IMG/VR virus record: IMGVR_UViG_3300048438_000210
Span: 1 to 28,506 of that record
Length of the DNA: 28,506 bases
Strand: one strand, 5' to 3'
Source of the DNA: a virus
Part shown: positions 17,181 through 22,984 of the stretch, one piece after another
How the letters are laid out: the number at the start of each line of letters is the position of its first letter
Numbering within the stretch: the first letter of the stretch is position 1
Program-made: the position numbers and the translations under genes
The notes under the pieces: model-generated
The model's database searches: none
The model's input: the letters and a program-made list of their open reading frames with translations, nothing else
What the model was told of the DNA's origin: nothing

Positions 17181-18252
17181 CATAGGTATAACATCTCAGC
17201 TCTCAAAATCTATATGGTCTGGCAGCTTAAAGCAGTCGGCGATAAATTTATATGAATGCCTAAGTGCCTGCGGGTTTAACCCATTCTACCTATCAAATAA
17301 TTCTCAAATTAGCGACTTTAATAAAAATCATAAAGCTTATAATATAAACCAAATCCTTTTTGATAAATTCCCAGATTTACATGTATTAATAATGCACGGC
17401 TTCTCAATAAATGATAAAGAATTAACTGAAATTAAAAAAAGGCATAAAAAATGTAAAATAATATTATATTATAATAATAATAGAATTGATATTGACCAAC
17501 AAAATCTACTTTCAGGAAAAAGCTTTCAACCTAGAATTGATAATTTAGACGAAGTATGGATCTATGGTCATCACACTGAATCAGCACAGTACGTAAAGGC
17601 TTACCACGCCACGGACGCAACCGTAAAAAACGTTCCATTCCTTTGGTCTCCTTACTATATTAATCTAGCAAAGAAAAAAAGAGATATAGAATTCAATCCC
17701 GACAAACCCGTGCAAATATTAGTCATGGAACCTAATGAAAATTCTTCAAAGACCTGCCTTTTACCCTTATTGATATGCGAAAACTTTAATAGAAGTTTTG
17801 GCAAATTTTGTGCCAGCTTTAGTTTCTTTAATACAGATAAGATTAAAGTCAATAAAGGAGCCAAACAATTAATCTCAAAATTTTCCTCTAGCCAGCAAAA
17901 TAAAATCTTTTTAAATAAATCATGGAAATCTATAGACGCAATAGATAGATTAGGACAGTTTGTATTATCCCATAATTCTTCCGAAGAAATAAATTACCAA
18001 TTCATGGAGTGTCTGCATCTCGGACTGCCCCTTATACATAACTCAAAAATAATTAAAGAGTACGGATATTATTATCCAGAAAACGATATATATACTGCTT
18101 CAAACCAAATTTTTAATGCCATACAAAACCACAAAGAAAATCTGCCATATTACAAAGCAGAAAATCAAAAATTAATTAATAGTTTATTACCTTCTACTGA
18201 GGGTAATATTAACTTTTTCAAAAAAAATATTTCCCATTTAATAAATTCATGA
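17173..18252 (+). CDS. DUF2827 family protein, putative glycosyltransferase (copy 2)
   Basis: I start at the ATG at 17173 (MINIGITSQLSKSIWSGSLK) because it aligns with the start of the first copy (MKIGITSK) and gives an 8-base overlap; a TTG at 17158 would add five residues. The 359-residue product shares with copy 1 the VMEPNxNxSKT block (near residue 182), the LSH-x-NY block and PLIHNSKIIKEYGYYYP (near 285-300). The two are diverged paralogues in tandem, so they may act in sequence on one glycan or on different donors. In copy 2 the family SNG/Q motif reads SGSLKQS. Function is inferred as for copy 1. Confidence 0.68.
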   Translation: MINIGITSQLSKSIWSGSLKQSAINLYECLSACGFNPFYLSNNSQISDFNKNHKAYNINQILFDKFPDLHVLIMHGFSINDKELTEIKKRHKKCKIILYYNNNRIDIDQQNLLSGKSFQPRIDNLDEVWIYGHHTESAQYVKAYHATDATVKNVPFLWSPYYINLAKKKRDIEFNPDKPVQILVMEPNENSSKTCLLPLLICENFNRSFGKFCASFSFFNTDKIKVNKGAKQLISKFSSSQQNKIFLNKSWKSIDAIDRLGQFVLSHNSSEEINYQFMECLHLGLPLIHNSKIIKEYGYYYPENDIYTASNQIFNAIQNHKENLPYYKAENQKLINSLLPSTEGNINFFKKNISHLINS

Positions 18253-18259
18253 GTATATA
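18231..18259 (+). promoter_or_regulatory. Weak candidate promoter before first 18-mer fibre
   Basis: GAGTATATA at 18251-18259 is one base from the GTGTATATA element at 8731 and is also exactly 5 bases before the ATG (18265). A TTCCCA at 18231, 17 bases before TATATA, could serve as a poor -35. It overlaps the end of the second DUF2827 gene. Confidence 0.3.
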
Positions 18260-18264
18260 GTTTC

Positions 18265-19521
18265 ATGCCTAGAAGTACAAACTTCGAGGAGCTAGTACTA
18301 AATGGAACTTCGCTCAAAAAGAGCGCTTCAGATAAACTTGGAGTTAATTCCGTAGTACTTGCCGATTCAGACGATATAACCAGTGTTGATTTAAGAATCC
18401 AAACTCAGGAAGCTGGACGCTCTACTAATGTAGATAGTTTAGATACTAGGATTTCTCTTGAAGAAATCGGGGAAACTGAAAATGCTGGAAGCATTGATTC
18501 TAGAGTTGGAACTCAAGAAGCAGATCGTTCAATCAACGTAGATAGCTTAGACACTCGTGTAAGCATTGCAGAAACTACTCGCTCCGGTAATATATCCAGT
18601 ATTGACTCAAGGGTCTCAACAGATGTCTCAGGTAACTCAGACGGAATTGAAAGTCTTGAAGTTGATATATCTATTGAAGAAAGCACAGAAACCGCAAAAG
18701 TTTCAAGTGTTGACTCAAGAGTCGCAGCCCAGGAAACTGAACGCTCTACTAACGTAGATAGCTTAGATACCAGGGTTTCTCTTGAAGAAAGCACAGAAAC
18801 CGCAAAAGTTTCAAGTGTTGACTCAAGAGTCACAGCCCAGGAAACTGAACGCTCTACTAACGTAGATAGCTCAGATACCAGGGTTTCTCTTGAAGAAAGC
18901 ACAGAAACCGCAAAAGTTTCAAGTGTTGACTCAAGAGTCGCAACCCAGGAAACTGAACGCTCTACTAACGTAGATAGCTTAGATACCAGGGTTTCTCTTG
19001 AAGAAAGCATAGAAACCGCAAACTTCGCCAGTATCGATTCCAGGATATCAACTGACGTATCAGGAAACTCAGACAAGATTGAGAGCCTTGATATAGAAAT
19101 ATCCGTAGAAGAAAGTACGGAAATTGCACAAGTTTCTAGCATTGAGACAAGAGCTTCTACTCAAGAATCTAAACAGTCAACAGAAGTTGACAGTATTGAC
19201 TCTAGATTACAGCTAGAAGAAGCAACCACTACAATATCTTTAGATATACCCGTAAGCGGTAATGCCTCTCATCTTGATGTTAATTTCAGTAGCGCTGGAT
19301 ATAGCTCAAATGATACAATTATTGTATATGGAGCCTTAAGAGATGCAGCAGATAATGCAAACAACCCTATTATTATGCCACAGATTTCTGGAGCAAATAG
19401 CCATAATAGCGTTACATTTATTTTCTCGGATTCAATTCCAGAAAATCAAAACAGTATTATACATGATCAAAACAGTGATTATGTTATGGACTGTATATTC
19501 AAACAAGAAAACCAAAACTAA
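18265..19521 (+). CDS. 18-residue-repeat coiled-coil fibre protein (copy 1)
   Basis: A 418-residue protein. The N-terminal 35 residues begin MPRSTNFEELVLNGTSLKKS, a plausible virion anchor. Residues 36-315 are a tandem array of 18-residue units alternating between types such as SSVDSRVAAQETERSTNV and DSLDTRVSLEESTETAKV. Hydrophobic residues recur at helix-compatible spacing and Ser/Thr residues recur at fixed positions in each unit. Residues 320-418 form a beta-rich head (ASHLDVNFSS, NSVTFIFSDSIPENQNS). The head resembles the ends of the next gene product and residues 78-153 of the 841-aa adhesin. The layout (anchor, helical rod, beta tip) is that of a tail or whisker fibre. It lies 12 bases after the second DUF2827 gene, so it may be made and modified in the same operon. 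Confidence 0.7.
   Translation: MPRSTNFEELVLNGTSLKKSASDKLGVNSVVLADSDDITSVDLRIQTQEAGRSTNVDSLDTRISLEEIGETENAGSIDSRVGTQEADRSINVDSLDTRVSIAETTRSGNISSIDSRVSTDVSGNSDGIESLEVDISIEESTETAKVSSVDSRVAAQETERSTNVDSLDTRVSLEESTETAKVSSVDSRVTAQETERSTNVDSSDTRVSLEESTETAKVSSVDSRVATQETERSTNVDSLDTRVSLEESIETANFASIDSRISTDVSGNSDKIESLDIEISVEESTEIAQVSSIETRASTQESKQSTEVDSIDSRLQLEEATTTISLDIPVSGNASHLDVNFSSAGYSSNDTIIVYGALRDAADNANNPIIMPQISGANSHNSVTFIFSDSIPENQNSIIHDQNSDYVMDCIFKQENQN
18673..19010 (+). repeat. 108-bp near-perfect tandem repeat in fibre gene
   Basis: TTGAAGAAAGCA-type units recur at 18673, 18781, 18889 and 18997, exactly 108 bp apart, with only a few base changes per copy. Each unit codes for 36 residues, two 18-residue coiled-coil segments. 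Weaker copies extend on both sides. Near-identity suggests recent duplication or gene conversion. Confidence 0.9.
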
Positions 19522-19542
19522 TTTTGGTTAGAAAGTTAAAAG

Positions 19543-20754
19543 ATGCCAAATAAAGTAGCATTAGAAACGCTCGCCTTAAACAATGTTGACATTGTTATCT
19601 CCACAGATAACAAACTTTTTGTCAACGACATAAGGCAAGCAGATAGCCTAAATATCGACAGCGTCGATACTCGCGTTTCTCTTGAAGAAAGCACTGAAGC
19701 CGCAAAGGTTTCCAGCATTGACTCAAGAGTTGCAGTAGAAGAAACTGCTCGTTCCGAAGACGTAGACAGCGTCGACACTCGCGTTTCTCTTGAAGAAAGC
19801 ACTGAAGCCGCAAAGGTTACCAGTATTGACTCAAGAGTTACAACAGAAGAAACTGCTCGTTCCGAAGATATAGCGAGCCTCGACACAAGATTAGCAAGTG
19901 CTGGGTCTTCAGACTCAACAAGCATCGCTAGTCTTGACACTAGAGTCGGCGCAGAAGAAACTGCTCGTTCCGAAGACGTAGACAGCGTAGACACTCGCGT
20001 TTCTCTTGAAGAAAGCACTGAAGCCGCAAAGGTTTCCAGTATTGACTCAAGAGTTGCAGCAGAAGAAACTGCTCGTTCCGAAGACGTAGACAGCATCGAC
20101 GCTCGCGTTTCTCTTGAAGAAAGCACCGAAGCCGCAAAGGTTTCCAGCATTGACTCAAGAGTTGCAGCAGAAGAAACTGCTCGTTCCGAAGACGTAGACA
20201 GCATCGACACTCGCGTTTCTCTTGAAGAAAGCACCGAAGCCGCAAAGGTTTCCAGCATTGACTCAAGAGTTACAACAGAAGAAACTGCTCGTTCTACTGA
20301 CGTAGACAGTATCGACACAAGATTAGCAAGCGCTGGATCTTCGGATTCAACTAGCATTGCCAGCTTAGATACTCGATTCGGGATAGAAGAAACTGCTCGT
20401 TCCGAAGACGTAGACAGTATCGACACTCGCATTTCTCTTGAAGAAAGCACCGAGGCTAACAAAATTGCAAGTATAGATACCAGGCTTGGACTGGAAGAAA
20501 AAACGACCCAAGTCGCAACACTAGCGCTCACTTCTGGAGCGGAGTCTGTTGAAATTAATTTCAGCAGCGATCTCTCCATGGAAGGATTCACTTCAACCCC
20601 AGCGGTTGCAGCGATGATGAGAAATACGGACGCTAGCGCTTCAATTATCATACCTATGTTAGTTGGAACAGTATCAAGTACAGGATGTAAGTTTGTATTT
20701 TCTGATAACATTGTTGGAAATAATTACAAAATGGACATCATCGTCACAGACTGA
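19543..20754 (+). CDS. 18-residue-repeat coiled-coil fibre protein (copy 2)
   Basis: A 403-residue paralogue of the preceding gene. The N-terminus MPNKVALETLALNNVDIVIS is the anchor-like part. Residues 40-315 repeat SSIDSRVAAEETARSEDV and DSIDTRVSLEESTEAAKV, again 18 residues per segment. The array is interrupted twice by a SLDTRLASAGSSDSTSIA variant that may be a break in the helix. Residues 320-403 form the same type of beta head (ESVEINFSS, CKFVFSDNIVGNNYKMDII). It has no GTGTA element or clear Shine-Dalgarno before it (AGTTAAAAG precedes the ATG). It follows the first copy by 21 bases and is closed by a strong terminator. Two different heads on similar rods could allow two receptor specificities or a heteromeric fibre. 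Confidence 0.7.
   Translation: MPNKVALETLALNNVDIVISTDNKLFVNDIRQADSLNIDSVDTRVSLEESTEAAKVSSIDSRVAVEETARSEDVDSVDTRVSLEESTEAAKVTSIDSRVTTEETARSEDIASLDTRLASAGSSDSTSIASLDTRVGAEETARSEDVDSVDTRVSLEESTEAAKVSSIDSRVAAEETARSEDVDSIDARVSLEESTEAAKVSSIDSRVAAEETARSEDVDSIDTRVSLEESTEAAKVSSIDSRVTTEETARSTDVDSIDTRLASAGSSDSTSIASLDTRFGIEETARSEDVDSIDTRISLEESTEANKIASIDTRLGLEEKTTQVATLALTSGAESVEINFSSDLSMEGFTSTPAVAAMMRNTDASASIIIPMLVGTVSSTGCKFVFSDNIVGNNYKMDIIVTD
19660..20440 (+). repeat. 108-bp tandem repeat array in second fibre gene
   Basis: GTTTCTCTTGAAGAAAGCAC and GAAGAAACTGCTCGTTCCGA recur through the gene in 54/108-bp register, in frame. Two copies are replaced by the related variant around 19880-19940 and 20310-20370. 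The array resembles, but is not identical to, that of the preceding gene. Confidence 0.85.
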
Positions 20755-20780
20755 TATTTTAGCTTAGCTAAATTCTCTAA

Positions 20781-20806
20781 GGAGACTCTTCGGAGTCTCC
20801 TTTTTT
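20781..20806 (+). terminator. Rho-independent terminator with UUCG loop
   Basis: GGAGACTC (20781-20788), loop TTCG, GAGTCTCC (20793-20800), then six T. The stem is a perfect 8 bp with a stable UUCG tetraloop. It ends the DUF2827-fibre transcript and lies 27 bases after the fibre stop codon. It is the only classical terminator I see in the window. Confidence 0.92.
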
Positions 20807-20807
20807 G

Positions 20808-20817
20808 TGTGTAAAAA
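20808..20817 (+). promoter_or_regulatory. Candidate GTGTA-class promoter directly after terminator
   Basis: TGTGTAAAAA begins immediately after the terminator T-run and ends 5 bases before the ATG at 20823. The pairing of terminator and promoter marks a transcription unit boundary. Confidence 0.5.
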
Positions 20818-20822
20818 TATAC

Positions 20823-21458
20823 ATGTTCAATATGTTTGAAAATTGGAAAAGAGATAATATTGATAAATATAATCACATGAATAAAAAAAATAACACAAAA
20901 AAAGAAATAGACCCAGAAAAGGCCAAAATAATAAGAAAGCTTAAGCATAAAACAAAATACCTGGATATAGAATATGAAGAAGTTCTAGATTTACTTAGCG
21001 AAGCCAAACTAAACTTCTTTAATACAATACGAGAATATTGCACAAAAAACCCTACGGCAGAAAACCCACTTCAACCAATAGAGCAAGAAAGAGAAAAAGG
21101 TGACAATAATAAAAATGTAGATTCTGAAGAGGTAAAGTCTATCTATAGGGAGATTGTTAAGGCAACGCACCCAGACAAAAACCCTGGGACAGAAGAAGAG
21201 GCTAAAGAAATATTTATTAATGCATCTCAAGCTAAAGAACAAAATAAAATTGAAGATCTCATAAACATATCCTTTGATTTAGATATTGATATATCTGACA
21301 TAAGTATTGGCTTAATAGAAGAAATAGAAAATTCATTATTAGAAAAAGAGCTTGAAATACAAAAAATGAGAAAGGACACCGCAATTCAATGGTATAATTC
21401 TCCACAGGATATTAAGAATAAATTAATCGAACAAATATGTCCAACCCCAGATAAATAA
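20823..21458 (+). CDS. J-domain (DnaJ-like) phage protein
   Basis: A 211-residue protein when started at the ATG at 20823; an upstream TTG at 20805 lies in the terminator T-run, and an ATG at 20832 is also possible. Residues 30-75 form a charged helix. Residues 100-145 hold the J-domain core, KSIYREIVKATHPDKNPG, with the HPD motif at 116-118 that stimulates DnaK ATPase, followed by EEEAKEIFINASQAKEQNK matching helix III. Residues 146-211 are a helical tail (LIEEIENSLLEKELEIQKM). There is no Gly/Phe region or zinc finger, so it is a type III J protein. It could recruit host DnaK to phage assembly or replication complexes; the client is unknown. Confidence 0.75.
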   Translation: MFNMFENWKRDNIDKYNHMNKKNNTKKEIDPEKAKIIRKLKHKTKYLDIEYEEVLDLLSEAKLNFFNTIREYCTKNPTAENPLQPIEQEREKGDNNKNVDSEEVKSIYREIVKATHPDKNPGTEEEAKEIFINASQAKEQNKIEDLINISFDLDIDISDISIGLIEEIENSLLEKELEIQKMRKDTAIQWYNSPQDIKNKLIEQICPTPDK

Positions 21459-21472
21459 TAGTGATCTTTTTC

Positions 21473-21501
21473 TTGACTATTATCGTTATAAATGCTAGTA
21501 T
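21473..21501 (+). promoter_or_regulatory. Sigma70-type promoter for nrdB
   Basis: TTGACT (21473-21478), a 17-base spacer, TAGTAT (21496-21501). The ATG follows 8 bases after the -10, so the transcript would start at or within about 2 bases of the start codon. No Shine-Dalgarno is present (CATAAAAA before ATG). Confidence 0.65.
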
Positions 21502-21509
21502 CATAAAAA

Positions 21510-22526
21510 ATGAAAGATAAAACAGGAGAACTATTAACAAAGAATATCGCTGGAGTAAACAGGATATTACCCCACAAACACAAATATGCATGGGACCTCT
21601 TTATTAAGAGTTGCGCAAACAATTGGATGCCAACAGAGATTTCAATGCAGAACGACATAAAACAATGGAAGAATAATGAAATTACAGAAGATGAAAAACT
21701 ACTTGTCAAACGCTGCCTTGGGTTTTTTGCTGGATCTGAGTCTTTGGTTGGTAATAATCTTTTGCTTAGCGCCTTTAGATTTATTACTGACGCTGAGTGC
21801 CGCCAGTACATCCTTCGTCAAGCGTTTGAAGAAAGCCTTCACAACTTAACGGTTGTTTATGTGTGCGACAGCTTAGACTTAGATATTGATGAAGTCTTTA
21901 CTGCATATGAAACTATTCCAAGCATTAAAGCTAAAGACGATTTTCTAATGAGTATTACAAACGACATTAGCAGGCAAGACTTCGACCCGTACACAAAGGA
22001 AGGTAAGCAAGAAATATTAAGAAATTTCCTAACATATTGGATCGTTTGCGAAGGAACCTTTTTCTTCAGTGGTTTTGCTATGTTACTTGCTTTAGGAAGA
22101 CAAAATAAATTACAAGGTATTTCTGATCAAATTAAGTATACTTTAAGAGACGAAAGTTCTCATATTGCATTCGGAACATATTTAATCAACACTTTAATCG
22201 AACAAAACCCATCGATTTGGACAAAATCAATACAAGAGGAATTTGTAGAACACATGAAGAAAGCAGTAGAGCTAGAAATAGCTTATGCTCATGATGTTCT
22301 TCCAACAGGTATTTTAGGTTTAAACGCCGAAATGTTTGTGGATTACATGTACTACATTGGAAATCGCAGGTTGCAAGGAATAGGTCTAGACTGGTACCAA
22401 TTCCCTAGTGACACAAACCCCTTTCCATGGCTTAGTGAAGTTGTGGATGTGCAAGCCATGGGTAATTTCTTTGAGAGAAGAGTAAGAGAGTACCAACAAA
22501 GTGGGTCCTTAGAGGATGATTTCTGA
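21510..22526 (+). CDS. nrdB: Class I ribonucleotide reductase small subunit without radical tyrosine (class Ic-like)
   Basis: A 338-residue NrdB/R2. The enzyme makes deoxyribonucleotides from ribonucleotides with the large subunit NrdA, which is not in this window. The six metal ligands fit E77, E108, H111, E181, E215 and H218 (seen in GSESLV, EESLH, CEGTF, RDESSH). The residue four after H111, where class Ia/Ib enzymes carry the radical Tyr, is V115. Y117 (His+6) and W39 match residues of the Chlamydia Mn/Fe class Ic enzyme, which also has Glu as first ligand and Phe in place of Tyr. The C-terminal tail QQSGSLEDDF is the typical NrdA-binding peptide. A Mn/Fe or other non-tyrosyl cofactor is inferred. 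Expression from its own sigma70-type promoter suggests early or middle timing. Confidence 0.92.
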   Translation: MKDKTGELLTKNIAGVNRILPHKHKYAWDLFIKSCANNWMPTEISMQNDIKQWKNNEITEDEKLLVKRCLGFFAGSESLVGNNLLLSAFRFITDAECRQYILRQAFEESLHNLTVVYVCDSLDLDIDEVFTAYETIPSIKAKDDFLMSITNDISRQDFDPYTKEGKQEILRNFLTYWIVCEGTFFFSGFAMLLALGRQNKLQGISDQIKYTLRDESSHIAFGTYLINTLIEQNPSIWTKSIQEEFVEHMKKAVELEIAYAHDVLPTGILGLNAEMFVDYMYYIGNRRLQGIGLDWYQFPSDTNPFPWLSEVVDVQAMGNFFERRVREYQQSGSLEDDF

Positions 22527-22531
22527 TATCA

Positions 22532-22541
22532 TGTGTAAATT
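22532..22541 (+). promoter_or_regulatory. Candidate GTGTA-class promoter before the 64-aa gene
   Basis: TGTGTAAATT, then 5 bases and the ATG at 22547. It lies in the 20-base gap after the nrdB stop codon; no -35 or Shine-Dalgarno. Confidence 0.5.
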
Positions 22542-22546
22542 ATTAC

Positions 22547-22741
22547 ATGAAACATTTTGGACAATATCCTCGATCCTGCATTTATATATGCAGGGGTTCG
22601 AATAAAAAGGGTTTTATTATAGATGAATATATAGAATCTGGTGGCCCTCTAGACGGGCAACATTTCATAGTGATTCAAGATAAAGACACTCATGAAGAGG
22701 TTCATGTTAAAAAAGAAGATGTTCTAGAAACCATTGATTAA
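22547..22741 (+). CDS. Small unknown protein, 64 aa
   Basis: A short protein beginning MKHFGQYPRSCIYICRGS, with a likely beta-rich middle (GFIIDEYIESGG, HFIVIQDKD) and an acidic-basic end (EVHVKKEDVLETID). The pattern suggests a small beta-barrel-like fold, but I recognise no family. The start is supported by the TGTGTAAATT element 5 bases upstream and by the tight fit between nrdB and the next gene. Confidence 0.55.
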   Translation: MKHFGQYPRSCIYICRGSNKKGFIIDEYIESGGPLDGQHFIVIQDKDTHEEVHVKKEDVLETID

Positions 22742-22751
22742 TGTGTAAATA
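22742..22751 (+). promoter_or_regulatory. Candidate GTGTA-class promoter before the 74-aa gene
   Basis: TGTGTAAATA, then 8 bases and the ATG at 22760. It starts at the last base of the previous stop codon region, and no other sequence fits in the gap. Confidence 0.5.
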
Positions 22752-22759
22752 ACATCAAT

Positions 22760-22984
22760 ATGAGCGAAATAGATTACCCAAATAATAATAATCCATCTAA
22801 CCTAAATAAACCAAATTATTCTAACCAAACAGTCCACGACCCCTCGAAGACTAAATCGGATAGAGGTTACTATGGAAATGATAACACCGAGCACTATTAC
22901 TCGAATTGCAATAATGGCTTAGGCCAAAATAATAAGCAAGCGCACCCTAACGCTTTTCCAAACTCAAACAAGGAAGGTAAGTAA
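22760..22984 (+). CDS. Asn-rich low-complexity small protein, 74 aa
   Basis: A polar protein full of Asn, Ser, Tyr and Lys (for example NNNNPSNLNKPNYSNQT and GNDNTEHYYSNCNNG), with no hydrophobic core, so it is probably disordered. The stop codon overlaps the next start by one base (TAATG), coupling it to the membrane coiled-coil gene. I recognise no family. It could be a disordered partner or scaffold for the downstream protein. Confidence 0.5.
   Translation: MSEIDYPNNNNPSNLNKPNYSNQTVHDPSKTKSDRGYYGNDNTEHYYSNCNNGLGQNNKQAHPNAFPNSNKEGK
22970..22977 (+). promoter_or_regulatory. Shine-Dalgarno for membrane coiled-coil gene
   Basis: AAGGAAGG ends 6 bases before the ATG at 22984, inside the preceding gene. 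It supports this start and contrasts with the SD-less starts that follow promoter elements. Confidence 0.6.

Noticed and set aside
18513-19142. Long open frame on the minus strand inside the first 18-mer fibre gene
   Set aside because: It mirrors the repeat array; the 54/108-bp periodicity keeps the opposite strand free of stops. It has no start signal and the plus-strand gene explains the region.
18673-20440. CRISPR-like look of regularly spaced repeats
   Set aside because: The repeats are contiguous, in frame, 54/108 bp and have no unique spacers; they code for coiled-coil units. The 54-bp array at 4999-5208 is the same kind of thing.
19536-20711. 391-codon minus-strand frame inside the second 18-mer fibre gene
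   Set aside because: Same cause: a low-complexity Ser/Arg/Leu translation of repeat DNA, fully antisense to a well supported gene.
20805-20822. TTG start giving a 217-aa J-domain protein
   Set aside because: The TTG lies in the T-run of the terminator and upstream of the promoter-like TGTGTAAAAA; the ATG at 20823 is better placed.
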